This document shows, one piece after another, positions 1 to 8,098 of a DNA stretch of 64,000 bases. Made by a program: the position numbers and the translations under genes. Under the pieces are notes generated by a model. That model searched no databases, had not been told where the DNA came from, and saw only the letters and a list, made by a program, of their open reading frames with translations. The stretch's first letter is position 1. Every line of letters begins with the position of its first letter. Source of the stretch: Collinsella sp. (GTDB taxonomy: Bacteria > Actinomycetota > Coriobacteriia > Coriobacteriales > Coriobacteriaceae); assembly GCA_018382295.1 (NCBI GenBank), contig JAGZQF010000004.1:62001-126000 (forward strand), read 5' to 3'.

Positions 1-734
1 TTATCCCTAAGGCCGTGACGTTTTCGTTCGTTCCGTTTGCAACCATGCTTGTCATGGTTCCGGTTTCGCTGTGTATTACGGCGCCGGCGGGCAGCTATCT
101 AGGCATGCTGTTGGGCCAGCTTATGTTTATGCTTGGCAATTCCGGTGGCATCGTGTCGCTGCTCACGCTCATGGGGCTTGCCGCCAGCTGGGAGTTCCTT
201 AAGATCGCGGGCGTCAGCAACGTCGTCCTATCGCTCGCCTATGCGCAGTTTATGAGTGTGGGAACGGATTCGTGCATTCTGATCGCCGCGACGATGGCAA
301 CGTTCGCCGTTTGGGGCATGCCCTTTGGCGCGTCGCTTCGCGTTGCGGATAAGGACGAGAAGGCGCTCATGCTGGGCTATTCAATCTCGGGTGTTCTTGG
401 CGGCGTAAGCGAGCCGGCGCTGTACGGTTGCGGCTTTAAATATGGCAGGTGCCTGACGTGCATGGCCATTGGCGGTGCCGTCGGAGGCCTTGTTGCGGCC
501 GTGGGCCACGTTACGGCCTATACCATCGGCATGACGAATGTCCTCATGGTCATTGGCTTTGCCGCGGGCGGCATCTCGAACCTGCTGTGGTGCTGCGCCG
601 CCGGCGGTGTGGCATTTGCGGTGTCTGCGGCGCTGAGCTACTGCTTTGGCGTGGTGCCGGCGAAGGGGCAGGCGACAGAAGACGGGGCCGATTCGCGCGA
701 AACCTCGAAGAGCACGGCCGAAGCAAGCGCATAA
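1..734 (+). CDS. PTS sugar transporter EIIC subunit, C-terminal part (5' truncated by window)
   Basis: The frame is open from base 3 with no stop upstream, so the start lies outside the window; about 244 codons remain. The product is very hydrophobic, with several predicted membrane helices, and carries GVSEPALYG (bases about 396-422), the G-[IV]-[ST]-E-P-A signature of EIIC domains of the glucose/sucrose/beta-glucoside PTS family, which binds and translocates the sugar. The helices end near VAFAVSAALSYCFGVV and only a short hydrophilic tail follows, so no EIIA domain is fused at this end. Substrate cannot be told from this fragment. An ATG at base 45 or 51 would be internal. A weak hairpin follows the stop. 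Confidence 0.85.
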   Translation, partial: IPKAVTFSFVPFATMLVMVPVSLCITAPAGSYLGMLLGQLMFMLGNSGGIVSLLTLMGLAASWEFLKIAGVSNVVLSLAYAQFMSVGTDSCILIAATMATFAVWGMPFGASLRVADKDEKALMLGYSISGVLGGVSEPALYGCGFKYGRCLTCMAIGGAVGGLVAAVGHVTAYTIGMTNVLMVIGFAAGGISNLLWCCAAGGVAFAVSAALSYCFGVVPAKGQATEDGADSRETSKSTAEASA

Positions 735-772
735 ATCGATTGACAAAGGGGCAGTCCCGCATGGCACATTCC

Positions 773-805
773 AAGGTCGTGGCCCGTGTGGGTTGCGGCC
801 TTTTT
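773..805 (+). terminator. possible rho-independent terminator after the PTS gene
   Basis: AAGGTCG (773-779) can pair, with one G-U pair, with CGGCCTT (796-802), followed by a run of T. The loop is long (16 nt), so this is a modest candidate. Confidence 0.4.
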
Positions 806-884
806 GTATCTGTGGGGCAAAGTGGCTACACTACAATCCGTTTGAGCAATAGATATATAGGTAGTACCGTGGGAGCGGATGTAG

Positions 885-1886
885 ATGGTCGAGTGGATTG
901 TTAAGCGTGCGCAGGGCGACCGTGCGCGCGTGGGCACGTTGACGGGCGTGGTGTGTATTCTCGCCAATGTGGCATTATGCGCTGCGAAGGGCGTAATTGG
1001 CGTGCTGTCGGGATCGGTTTCGATTGTGGCGGACGCCATGAATAATCTGTCCGATGCTAGCTCGAACATCGTGAGCGTGCTTGGCTTTAAGCTGGCGGGC
1101 AAGCCGGCCGACCCCGAGCATCCTTACGGTCATGGCCGCTACGAGTATCTCTCGGGTCTGGTTGTGGCGGCGCTCGTGCTGCTTATTGGCATCGAACTGG
1201 TGAAGTCCTCGGTGGAGCGTATCGTCAACCCGGAGCCTGTCGAGTTCTCGCTTGCCCTGGTGGCAGTCCTGGCACTTTCGATGGTTGTAAAGCTGTGGAT
1301 GGCGGCCCTCAACCAAAAGCTCGGTGACCGCATTGAGTCCGAGACGTTGCATGCGACCGCTCAGGATTCCAAAAACGATGTCCTAGCCACGGGCGCCGTG
1401 CTGGCGTGCGCAATTGTTTCCCAGGTGACGCATATCAATCTTGACGCATGGGTCGGCCTTGCCGTTGGCGCCTATATCGGCTGGAGCGGTTTTGAGCTCA
1501 TCCAGGATACGGTGAGCCCGCTTTTGGGTCAGGCGCCCGATCCCAAGCTGGTCAAACATATCCGAGACAAGATCATGAGCTACCCCGGCGTTTTGGGCGT
1601 CCACGACCTTATGGTTCACGATTACGGTCCGGGCAGGAAGTTTGCAAGTGCGCACGCCGAGATGGCGGCCGAGGCCAGCCCGCTGGAAAGTCACGACACG
1701 CTCGATAACATCGAGCAGTCGTTTAGGAACGAAGACGGTATGATCGTCACGCTCCATTACGACCCCATCGTGACCGACGATCCAAAGGTGGCGAGCATGC
1801 GTTTGCGCATTAACGCCATGGCCCAGGAGGATCACGATCGACGAAGACTATGTCGGCCATACCCACGAGTAGGGCTGTGCCGGTAA
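885..1886 (+). CDS. cation diffusion facilitator (CDF) family metal transporter
   Basis: 333 residues; ATG at 885 with GGGAG ten bases upstream. It exports divalent cations (Zn, Mn, Fe or similar) from the cytoplasm by proton antiport. Family features visible: the helix 2 motif with SIVADAMNNLSDASSN (aspartates that bind the transported metal, residues about 45-60), HPYGHGRYEYLSG at the helix 2-3 loop (about 80-92), further helices, an HATAQDSKNDVLAT helix 5 metal motif (about 155-170), and a cytoplasmic C-terminal domain with HDLMVHDYGPG. Many relatives are longer (about 380 residues). The last 17 residues (Arg-rich, ending RVGLCR) look out of frame: the other frame from about 1831 reads ITIDEDYVGHTHE then stops. 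Which metal is carried is unknown. Confidence 0.88.
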   Translation: MVEWIVKRAQGDRARVGTLTGVVCILANVALCAAKGVIGVLSGSVSIVADAMNNLSDASSNIVSVLGFKLAGKPADPEHPYGHGRYEYLSGLVVAALVLLIGIELVKSSVERIVNPEPVEFSLALVAVLALSMVVKLWMAALNQKLGDRIESETLHATAQDSKNDVLATGAVLACAIVSQVTHINLDAWVGLAVGAYIGWSGFELIQDTVSPLLGQAPDPKLVKHIRDKIMSYPGVLGVHDLMVHDYGPGRKFASAHAEMAAEASPLESHDTLDNIEQSFRNEDGMIVTLHYDPIVTDDPKVASMRLRINAMAQEDHDRRRLCRPYPRVGLCR

Positions 1887-1911
1887 AGCAAGTTATACAG
1901 AAGGGGAGAGC

Positions 1912-2538
1912 ATGAAGCGTCTATATCTACTCCGCCACGGCCAGACAGAATTCAACGTTAAAAAGCTCGTCCAGGGCCGCTGCGATTCTCCGTTGACCGA
2001 TCTGGGCCGCAAGCAAGCGGGAATGGCAGCCGCATGGCTCAAAGCCCACGGCGTCGTCCCCGACAAAGTGGTCTCTTCGCCCTTAGGCCGAGCCATGGAC
2101 ACGGCAAGTCTCGTCGCAACCGAGCTTCTCGGCGCAGACGCTGACGTTGAGCCCTGCGAAGGCATTATCGAGCGCAGCTACGGCACCTTCGAAGAAGGCC
2201 CACACGACGCCCTGCCCACCGACGTCTGGGATCCGGGCGAGGACCTGGTCCCCTTTGGAGGGGAGGGAAGCAAAGCGTTGCAAGAACGCATGGTAGCCAC
2301 CCTCACCAATCTCATGGGCGCTAAGGACACCGAAACCCTCCTAGCAGTAAGCCACGGCAGCGCCAGCCGCCAATTCATCAAGGCTGCAGCCCCAGTGGAC
2401 TTCGAGCTCCCAGCAAAACTCCCTAACTGCGCCATCATGATCTTCGATTTTGACGAGGAAGATTTGCAAGGAAAGAGCGATAGGCCCCAGTGCAAGTTCG
2501 CTCTTCAGCAAATAGTGGACCCCCAACAAAGTCATTAG
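1912..2538 (+). CDS. histidine phosphatase family (phosphoglycerate mutase-like) protein
   Basis: 208 residues; ATG at 1912 after AAGGGGAGAGC. The N-terminal LYLLRHGQTEFN contains the RHG motif whose histidine is transiently phosphorylated (residue 9), with LTDLGRKQA and VSSPLGRAMDTA (SSPLxRA) following, and VSHGSASR (about residues 144-151) supplying the second catalytic histidine. This is the cofactor-dependent phosphoglycerate mutase/phosphatase superfamily; small stand-alone members are usually broad phosphatases rather than glycolytic mutases. It lies 25 bases after the CDF gene and is followed by the large palindrome. Substrate not known. Confidence 0.88.
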   Translation: MKRLYLLRHGQTEFNVKKLVQGRCDSPLTDLGRKQAGMAAAWLKAHGVVPDKVVSSPLGRAMDTASLVATELLGADADVEPCEGIIERSYGTFEEGPHDALPTDVWDPGEDLVPFGGEGSKALQERMVATLTNLMGAKDTETLLAVSHGSASRQFIKAAAPVDFELPAKLPNCAIMIFDFDEEDLQGKSDRPQCKFALQQIVDPQQSH

Positions 2539-2568
2539 CCTGAGCGAGCAAGGTTTAGCAGACATCAA

Positions 2569-2745
2569 CGTGGCGTTCCCAGTGTGCGGCGGAGGGGGCG
2601 GGCCTGAGACATATTAAGGTTGTCGCGAGTTCCGCACGAACAGGAGAGCACTTAATGTGCTCTCCGTCGTGAGCAGGACTGTAGAGCAGCAACCTTAATA
2701 TGTCTCAGGCCCGCCCCCTCCGCCGCACACTGGGAACGTGCCACG
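2569..2745. repeat. long palindromic element with perfect 48-bp arms
   Basis: Bases 2575-2622 and 2690-2737 are perfect reverse complements (48 bp). The match extends outward six more pairs (2569-2574 with 2740-2745) past a two-base bulge. The 67-base centre holds a second hairpin, GGAGAGCAC (2643-2651) with GTGCTCTCC (2657-2665), enlarged by CACGA/TCGTG. No open frame of note. It fills most of the gap between the phosphatase gene and the rplC promoter. It could be a MITE-like repeat, a bidirectional terminator or a recombination relic. The remainder of the 2539-2997 gap holds the rplC leader. Confidence 0.85.
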
Positions 2746-2787
2746 CACTTTACCTGCGTAAACAATGTGAGTGATATATGAATCTCG

Positions 2788-2814
2788 ATGGATACGCCCG
2801 CAGCCGTGTATACT
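2788..2814 (+). promoter_or_regulatory. probable rplC operon promoter element, shared with rplB upstream region
   Basis: TATACT at 2809-2814 is a good -10 hexamer about 185 bases before rplC. The 26 bases 2788-2813 recur with only two changes at 4653-4678 upstream of rplB, so the block is likely a real control element. No convincing -35 hexamer at 17 bp; TCGATG (2785-2790) sits 18 bp upstream of the -10. Confidence 0.5.
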
Positions 2815-2925
2815 AAACAGCTGTGTGTAACCAGGGGAGTATTCTGGCTGGACAAAATGCCTGCTTAATAGGGTTGTCAGGTAGTCCGGGCGAAATACAA
2901 GACTGGGGAGCACGTCGTGTAAGTA

Positions 2926-2977
2926 GTGGTCCTCTAGGGGCGTACGCTCGGTGGTGTACGCATTGTCCCAAGACCAC
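2926..2977 (+). promoter_or_regulatory. structured leader of the rplC operon
   Basis: GTGGTC (2926-2931) pairs with GACCAC (2972-2977), enclosing an inner stem GCGTAC (2940-2945) with GTACGC (2956-2961). It ends 20 bases before the rplC start. Leaders of S10-type operons often bind an r-protein such as L4 for feedback control; whether this one does is inference. Confidence 0.45.
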
Positions 2978-2997
2978 GCGAGAGTTGGGATCATATC

Positions 2998-3618
2998 TTG
3001 ATCAGCATGATTCTCGGCCGCAAGATTGGCATGACCCAGGTTTGGGACGAGGACGATAACGTCGTTCCCGTCACGGTCATCCAGGCTGGCCCCTGCGCTG
3101 TCTCGCAGGTTAAAACTCAGGCAACCGACGGCTATGACGCCGTCCAGATCGGTTTCGGCGACATCAAGGCCAAGAACGTGAACAAGCCCATGGCTGGTCA
3201 CTTCGCCAAGGCTGGCGTCGAGCCTGTCCGCTTCCTTCGTGAGGTCCGCGTCGAGAACGGCGAGGAGCACAAGGTCGGCGAGGTCGTCACCGTCGCTGAT
3301 TTCGCTGATGTCGAGAAGGTCGACGTCATCGGTACCTCCAAGGGTAAGGGCTTCCAGGGTCGCATCAAGCGCTGGGGTCAGCGCCGCGGTCCTATGACGC
3401 ATGGTTCTCACTTCCAGCGTCACCCCGGTTCTATCGGTCAGTGCGCCTATCCTGCGCGCGTCCTCAAGGGCGTCAAGATGGCCGGTCACATGGGTAACGA
3501 GCGCGTTACCGTCAAGAACCTTTCCGTTGTCCGCATCGATGCCGAGCAGAACCTCATCTTGGTCAAGGGCGCTGTCCCGGGTGCCAAGAATGGTCTCGTC
3601 GCCATCCGTATGGCCTAA
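2998..3618 (+). CDS. rplC: 50S ribosomal protein L3
   Basis: Assembly protein of the large subunit near the peptidyl-transferase centre. 206 residues from a TTG at 2998 ([14 protein letters not shown]) or 203 from ATG at 3007; neither has a strong Shine-Dalgarno, but GTTGGGA fits the TTG better. The conserved [18 protein letters not shown] and KMAGHMG motifs of L3 are present in order. It opens the operon: rpsJ (S10), which usually precedes rplC, is not in the 459 bases upstream. Highly expressed r-protein codon use. Confidence 0.97.
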   Translation: MISMILGRKIGMTQVWDEDDNVVPVTVIQAGPCAVSQVKTQATDGYDAVQIGFGDIKAKNVNKPMAGHFAKAGVEPVRFLREVRVENGEEHKVGEVVTVADFADVEKVDVIGTSKGKGFQGRIKRWGQRRGPMTHGSHFQRHPGSIGQCAYPARVLKGVKMAGHMGNERVTVKNLSVVRIDAEQNLILVKGAVPGAKNGLVAIRMA

Positions 3619-3664
3619 GGGCCCAGCCCATTTAGCCCAGCGTCATACCAAGGAGAACACTTAA

Positions 3665-4291
3665 ATGGCAAAGTTTGAAGTAAAGAACAGCGAGGGCAAG
3701 AAGGTCGCCGAGGCCGAGCTCGCCGCTGAGGTGTACGGCATCGAGCCGAACATCCACGTTATGCACCACATCGTCAAGTGCCAGATGGCCTCTTGGCGTC
3801 AGGGCACCCAGTCTGCTAAGGGTCGCTCTGAGGTTTCCGGTGGCGGCAAGAAGCCTTGGCGTCAGAAGGGCACCGGCCGTGCCCGCCAGGGTTCCATCCG
3901 TGCTGCCCAGTGGCGTCACGGTGGCGTTGTCTTCGCCCCCAAGCCCCGTTCCTACGCTAAGCGTATGAACAACAAGGAGGTCAAGCTGGCTATGCGCTCC
4001 GCGCTGTCCGCCAAGCTGGCCGATGGCGAGCTCGTGCTCGTCGACGACTACGGCTTCGAGAAGCCTTCCACCAAGGCTGCCGTCGCCATGCTCAAGGCTC
4101 TCGGCCTTGAGGGCAAGCGTCTGACCATCATCGTTCGCGATGAGGACGTCAACGCCTACCTGTCGTTCCGCAACATTCCCAAGACGTTCATCATCACTGC
4201 CGACGAGGCCAACACCTACGATCTCGTCAACAACAACGCTGTGCTGATGCCCGCCGACATCGCCGCTCACTTCGGGGAGGTGCTTGCATAA
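3665..4291 (+). CDS. rplD: 50S ribosomal protein L4
   Basis: 208 residues; ATG at 3665 after AAGGAGAAC. Lines the peptide exit tunnel, and in E. coli also represses its own operon. The tunnel loop segment with KKPWRQKGTGRARQGSIR (about residues 60-77) is the L4 hallmark, followed by RSYAKRMNNKEVKLAMRSAL and a C-terminal RNA-binding domain ending FGEVLA. The stop directly abuts the rplW start, so the two are probably translationally coupled. Confidence 0.97.
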   Translation: MAKFEVKNSEGKKVAEAELAAEVYGIEPNIHVMHHIVKCQMASWRQGTQSAKGRSEVSGGGKKPWRQKGTGRARQGSIRAAQWRHGGVVFAPKPRSYAKRMNNKEVKLAMRSALSAKLADGELVLVDDYGFEKPSTKAAVAMLKALGLEGKRLTIIVRDEDVNAYLSFRNIPKTFIITADEANTYDLVNNNAVLMPADIAAHFGEVLA

Positions 4292-4579
4292 ATGACCGCC
4301 CACGAGATCATCATCCGTCCGATCGTGTCCGAGCGTTCCTTCTCCGGCATGGAGCTGAACAAGTACACGTTCGAGGTCGCCAAGGACGCTAACAAGTATC
4401 AGATCAAGGACGCTGTCGAGGAGATCTTCGGCGTCAAGGTCGTTCGCGTGAACACCCTGACGGTCAAGCCCAAGACCAAGCGCGTGCGCTATGTCGCCGG
4501 CAAGACCCGTTCTTGGAAGAAGGCCATCGTTACGCTGGCCGAGGGCGACACCATCGAGGTCTTTGGCAACCAGGCCTAA
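4292..4579 (+). CDS. rplW: 50S ribosomal protein L23
   Basis: 95 residues; the ATG follows the rplD stop with no gap, its GGGGAGG Shine-Dalgarno lying inside rplD (4274-4280). L23 sits at the tunnel exit and docks trigger factor and SRP. IIRPIVSERSF at the N-terminus and VEEIFGVKVVRVNTLTVKPK are typical. Followed by a 179-base gap with a hairpin and a second promoter-like element before rplB. Confidence 0.97.
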   Translation: MTAHEIIIRPIVSERSFSGMELNKYTFEVAKDANKYQIKDAVEEIFGVKVVRVNTLTVKPKTKRVRYVAGKTRSWKKAIVTLAEGDTIEVFGNQA

Positions 4580-4596
4580 GACTCGCTGCTGTTGAG

Positions 4597-4634
4597 TGAG
4601 CTCATGCCTCCCAAATAGGGGAGGCGAGAGCTCA
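4597..4634 (+). promoter_or_regulatory. nested hairpin between rplW and rplB
   Basis: TGAGCTC (4597-4603) pairs with GAGCTCA (4628-4634) and GCCTCCC (4606-4612) with GGGAGGC (4619-4625), separated by a 2x2 internal loop; the top loop is six bases. There is no T-run, so it looks more like a processing or protein-binding site, or a weak attenuator, than a simple terminator. Confidence 0.55.
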
Positions 4635-4652
4635 AGGTTTCGGGCGTATAAA

Positions 4653-4679
4653 ATGGACACGCCCGGAGCCGTGTATACG
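4653..4679 (+). promoter_or_regulatory. second copy of the rplC promoter element, before rplB
   Basis: Bases 4653-4678 match 2788-2813 at 24 of 26 positions, including the GTGTATAC end. Here the -10-like hexamer is TATACG (4674-4679), 80 bases before the rplB ATG. A TATAAA lies just upstream (4647-4652). Suggests an internal promoter or a repeated r-protein operon control site. Confidence 0.45.
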
Positions 4680-4758
4680 TCCGGTGTCATCGCACCCGAG
4701 GCAGAACCTCGAATCCCTGTCTGCGATGGCTAACGGATTCCTATTGAAAGGGATTGTA

Positions 4759-5589
4759 ATGGCTGTAAAGCACCTTAAGCCGACCTCCGCTGGTAGGCGT
4801 TGGCAGACGATCTCCGATTTCTCCGAGATCACCTGCACCAAGCCCGAGAAGTCTCTTCTCGAGCCCCTGCCCAAGAAGGCCGGTCGTAACAACAACGGCC
4901 GCATCACCACCCGCCACCAGGGCGGCGGCGTGAAGCGTCGTTACCGCGTGATCGACTTCAAGCGCAACAAGGACGGCGTGCCCGCCAAGGTTGCCACGAT
5001 CGAGTACGATCCGAACCGTTCCGCTCGCATCGCTCTGCTGCACTACGCTGACGGTGAGAAGCGCTACATCCTGGCCCCCAAGGGCCTCGAGGTCGGTCAG
5101 ACCATCATGTCCGGTTCTGACGCAGACATCAAGCCGGGCAACGCTCTGCCCCTCGCCGACATCCCCGTCGGTACGCTCATCCACGCTGTCGAGTTCCAGC
5201 CGGGTAAGGGCGCCGCTATCGCCCGTTCCGCCGGTAACTCCTGCCAGCTGATGGGTAAGGAGGGTAAGTACGCTATCGTCCGTATGCCTTCCTCCGAGAT
5301 GCGCCGCATCCTCGTTACCTGCCGCGCCACCGTCGGTGAGGTCGGCAACGCCGATCACGCCAACATCGTCATCGGCAAGGCCGGCCGTAAGCGTCACATG
5401 AACGTGCGCCCGACCGTCCGCGGTACCGTCATGAACCCTGTCGACCACCCGCACGGCGGTGGCGAGGGCAAGAACCACACCTCTGGTCGTCCCTCCGTTA
5501 CCCCCTGGGGTAAGCCGACGAAGGGCCTTCGTACGCGCAAGAAGAAGAAGGTCTCGAACCAGCACATCATTCGTCGCCGTAAGAAGTAA
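4759..5589 (+). CDS. rplB: 50S ribosomal protein L2
   Basis: 276 residues, the usual length. The ATG at 4759 ([14 protein letters not shown]) has GAAAGGGA upstream; an in-frame ATG at 4684 would add 25 unrelated residues and is rejected. L2 is a core protein needed for subunit joining and peptidyl transfer. The conserved [14 protein letters not shown] (about 52-65) and the C-terminal [12 protein letters not shown] (about 221-232, with the histidine implicated in peptidyl transfer) are intact. Basic tail ends RRRKK. Confidence 0.98.
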   Translation: MAVKHLKPTSAGRRWQTISDFSEITCTKPEKSLLEPLPKKAGRNNNGRITTRHQGGGVKRRYRVIDFKRNKDGVPAKVATIEYDPNRSARIALLHYADGEKRYILAPKGLEVGQTIMSGSDADIKPGNALPLADIPVGTLIHAVEFQPGKGAAIARSAGNSCQLMGKEGKYAIVRMPSSEMRRILVTCRATVGEVGNADHANIVIGKAGRKRHMNVRPTVRGTVMNPVDHPHGGGEGKNHTSGRPSVTPWGKPTKGLRTRKKKKVSNQHIIRRRKK

Positions 5590-5621
5590 TTTCGGATACC
5601 GAGTTTTAGGAGAAAGCACTT

Positions 5622-5882
5622 ATGAGCAGAAGTCTCAAAAAGGGCCCGTTCGTGGAGACTCGCCTTCTCTCGCGTATCACCGCGATGAACGAGGCTGGCA
5701 AGAAGGACGTCGTGAAGACCTGGTCCCGCGCGTCCACCATCTTCCCCGAGATGGTTGGTCACACCATCGCCGTCCACGACGGCCGCAAGCATGTGCCCGT
5801 GTATGTTACCGAGTCCATGGTTGGTCACAAGCTCGGCGAGTTCGCGCCGACTCGTACGTTCCGTGGCCACAAGGCCAAATAG
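5622..5882 (+). CDS. rpsS: 30S ribosomal protein S19
   Basis: 86 residues; ATG after AGGAGAAAGCACTT. Head protein of the small subunit that contacts the A-site and S13. [18 protein letters not shown] at the N-terminus and the [16 protein letters not shown] end are diagnostic. Thirty-two bases after rplB and 14 before rplV. Confidence 0.97.
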   Translation: MSRSLKKGPFVETRLLSRITAMNEAGKKDVVKTWSRASTIFPEMVGHTIAVHDGRKHVPVYVTESMVGHKLGEFAPTRTFRGHKAK

Positions 5883-5896
5883 GGGGTTAACCGTAA

Positions 5897-6268
5897 ATGG
5901 CAACTAAGTCTATTGAAACTGAGGCCACCGAGGTTCGCGCCGTCGCTAAGTACGTGCGTGTTTCCCCCAGCAAGGCCCGCCTGGTGGTCGATCTGATCCG
6001 CCGCAAGCCTGTCGCTCAGGCCTTCGACATCCTCCACTTCTGCGACCGCGCCGTCGCCGTGGATGTCGAGAAGGTTCTCCGTTCCGCCGTTGCGAACGCC
6101 GAGAACAACAACGGTCTGCGTGCCGACAACCTGGTTGTCGCCGCTGCCTATGTTGACGAGGGTCCGACGCTTAAGCGCATCCGTCCCCGCGCCAAGGGTT
6201 CCGCTTCTCGCATTCTGAAGCGTACTTCCCACATCACCGTCGTCGTTGCTCCTCGAAAGGAGGCGTAA
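5897..6268 (+). CDS. rplV: 50S ribosomal protein L22
   Basis: 123 residues, with an extended N-terminus ([14 protein letters not shown]) before the conserved [19 protein letters not shown]22 lines the exit tunnel through its beta-hairpin, seen here as [20 protein letters not shown] (about 91-110). Loop changes here are a known route to macrolide resistance; nothing odd is visible. ATG at 5897 after GGGGGTTAACCGTAA. Confidence 0.96.
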   Translation: MATKSIETEATEVRAVAKYVRVSPSKARLVVDLIRRKPVAQAFDILHFCDRAVAVDVEKVLRSAVANAENNNGLRADNLVVAAAYVDEGPTLKRIRPRAKGSASRILKRTSHITVVVAPRKEA

Positions 6269-6274
6269 AGCTGT

Positions 6275-6985
6275 ATGGGTCAGAAAGTCTACCCCACCGG
6301 CTTCCGTCTTGGCATCACCGAGAACTGGCGCTCCCGCTGGTTCGCAGAGAAGGATTACGCTAAGACCCTCGGTAACGATCTCGAGATCCGCAAGTATCTC
6401 GAGAAGCGTCTTTCCCGCGCAGCTGTCTCCCGCGTCGAGATCGAGCGCGCTGGCGACAAGGTGAAGGTCATCATCCTCACCGCTCGCCCCGGCGTTGTCA
6501 TCGGTAAGAAGGGTGCCGAGATCGATACCCTCCGCACCGAGCTCGAGAAGGTCGCTGGCGTCTCCAAGGGCCAGCTCTCCGTCGACGTTGTCGAGATCAA
6601 GCGCCCCGAGCTCGACGCTAACCTCGTTGCTCAGTCTATCGCCGAGCAGCTCGAGGGCCGCGTTGCCTTCCGTCGCGCTATGCGCAAGGCTGTCCAGTCT
6701 GCCCGCAAGGCCGGCGCTAAGGGCATCCGTATCCAGTGCTCCGGTCGTCTTGGCGGTGCCGAGATGGGCCGTCGTGAGTGGTACCGCGAGGGTCGCGTGC
6801 CTCTGCACACCCTCCGTGCCAAGATCGACTACGGCACGGCTGTCGCCAGCACCACCATGGGCGCTTGCGGCGTGAAGGTCTGGATCTACCTGGGCGAGAA
6901 GCTCCCGGGCCAGCCTGTTCCCAACCCTGCACTCGAGGGCTCTTCCCGTCCTCGTCGTCGTAACTCCGAGAGGAGGGGTCAGTAG
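6275..6985 (+). CDS. rpsC: 30S ribosomal protein S3
   Basis: 236 residues; ATG at 6275 with GAAAGGAGG inside the end of rplV. S3 forms part of the mRNA entry helicase. [13 protein letters not shown] opens the protein; the KH RNA-binding motif [14 protein letters not shown] lies near residues 75-88; the C-terminal domain has [19 protein letters not shown] basic tail beyond PNPALEG makes it slightly long. Its TAG overlaps the rplP GTG by one base. Confidence 0.97.
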   Translation: MGQKVYPTGFRLGITENWRSRWFAEKDYAKTLGNDLEIRKYLEKRLSRAAVSRVEIERAGDKVKVIILTARPGVVIGKKGAEIDTLRTELEKVAGVSKGQLSVDVVEIKRPELDANLVAQSIAEQLEGRVAFRRAMRKAVQSARKAGAKGIRIQCSGRLGGAEMGRREWYREGRVPLHTLRAKIDYGTAVASTTMGACGVKVWIYLGEKLPGQPVPNPALEGSSRPRRRNSERRGQ

Positions 6986-7488
6986 TGCTTGCCCCTAAGC
7001 GTATTCTTCACCGCAAGGTGCAGCGTGGCTCCATGAAGGGCCAGGCCAAGGGTAATACCGAGCTGCATTTCGGCGAGTTTGGTATCCAGGCTCTCGAGGC
7101 CCATTGGATCACCAACCGTCAGATCGAGGCCGCTCGTATTGCCATGACCCGCTACATGAAGCGTGGCGGTCGTGTCTACATCACGATCTTCCCCGATAAG
7201 CCCATCACCAAGAAGCCTGCCGAGACTCGCATGGGTTCTGGTAAGGGTAACCCCGAGGAGTGGGTGGCCGTCGTCAAGCCCGGCCGCATCATGTTCGAGG
7301 TCAAGGGCGTGCCCGAGGAGGTCGCTCGCGAGGCTCTGCGTCTTGCACAGCACAAGCTTCCCATCAAGACCAAGATTGTTGCTGCCAAGAACGCTGAGCA
7401 GCGCATCGAGAAGGAGATGGCTGAGGAGGCCGCTCTCGAGGCCAAGTGGGCTGCTGAGGACGCCGCCGCCGCCAAGGAGGAGAACTAA
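6985..7488 (+). CDS. rplP: 50S ribosomal protein L16
   Basis: 167 residues from a GTG that shares a base with the rpsC stop; GAGAGGAGG lies just upstream. L16 organises the A-site tRNA and L7/L12-side architecture. Opens with [15 protein letters not shown] and carries [19 protein letters not shown], both canonical. The normal L16 ends near residue 138; here about 28 extra residues rich in Ala and Glu follow (…[22 protein letters not shown]), a lineage-type tail. Confidence 0.97.
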   Translation: MLAPKRILHRKVQRGSMKGQAKGNTELHFGEFGIQALEAHWITNRQIEAARIAMTRYMKRGGRVYITIFPDKPITKKPAETRMGSGKGNPEEWVAVVKPGRIMFEVKGVPEEVAREALRLAQHKLPIKTKIVAAKNAEQRIEKEMAEEAALEAKWAAEDAAAAKEEN

Positions 7489-7703
7489 TGAAGCCCGCAG
7501 AGATTCGTGAGCTCTCGGACGCTCAGCTCGTTGAGAAGCTGAAGGAAATGCGCGCCGAGCTCTTTAACCTTCGTTTCCAGATGGCCACCAGCCAGCTGGA
7601 CAACACCGCTCGCGTCAACACCGTGAAGAAGGACATCGCTCGCGTCCTCACGGAGCAGCGCGCCCGCGAGATCGCAGCGGAGAAGTCCGCTGTCGCCGAG
7701 TAG
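7488..7703 (+). CDS. rpmC: 50S ribosomal protein L29
   Basis: 71 residues; the ATG overlaps the rplP stop by one base (TAATG), implying coupled translation. Small two-helix protein near the tunnel exit that contacts trigger factor and SRP. ELSDAQLVEKLKEMRAELFN and LRFQMATSQLDNTARV are the conserved L29 segments. Confidence 0.96.
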   Translation: MKPAEIRELSDAQLVEKLKEMRAELFNLRFQMATSQLDNTARVNTVKKDIARVLTEQRAREIAAEKSAVAE

Positions 7704-7719
7704 GACCTAAGGAGAGAAC

Positions 7720-7980
7720 ATGACTGATTCGCGTAACTCGCGTAAGGTCCGTACGGGTGTCGTTACCTCCGTCTCCGGTGCCAAGACCATTGTTGTCACC
7801 ATCACCGAGCGCAAGCGTCACCCCAAGTACGGCAAGATGATGACCAGCTCCAAGAAGCTGCACGCTCACGACGAGGAGTGCACGGCTGGCGTGGGCGACA
7901 CCGTCCGCGTTATGGAGACCCGTCCTATGTCCAAGATGAAGCGTTGGCGCCTCATCGAGGTCGTCGAGCGCGCTAAATAA
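7720..7980 (+). CDS. rpsQ: 30S ribosomal protein S17
   Basis: 86 residues; ATG after AAGGAGAGAAC. OB-fold primary 16S rRNA-binding protein. GVVTSVSGAKTIVVTITERK and HAHDEECTAGVGDTVRVMETRP match the family. Followed by a 118-base gap before rplN, longer than its other neighbours, holding a small hairpin (GTATGC 8020-8025 with GCATAC 8033-8038). Confidence 0.96.
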   Translation: MTDSRNSRKVRTGVVTSVSGAKTIVVTITERKRHPKYGKMMTSSKKLHAHDEECTAGVGDTVRVMETRPMSKMKRWRLIEVVERAK

Positions 7981-8019
7981 GCAGTCGCTCTTACGACTTG
8001 TACGTTTCCGAAGATGTGC

Positions 8020-8038
8020 GTATGCCTGGCTTGCATAC
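8020..8038 (+). promoter_or_regulatory. small hairpin in the rpsQ-rplN spacer
   Basis: GTATGC pairs with GCATAC around a seven-base loop, in the 118-base spacer. No T-run follows. In E. coli this is the S10/spc operon boundary, so a leader or processing role is possible. Confidence 0.35.
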
Positions 8039-8098
8039 CACGGGCCGCATAAAGGCTGCGCACCTCTCTTCGGTTCTTAGTTCGGAGGAACATCTACC

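Noticed and set aside
2823..3059. rpsJ or another gene starting before rplC
   Set aside because: The 78-codon frame there overlaps rplC out of frame and has no S10 motif.
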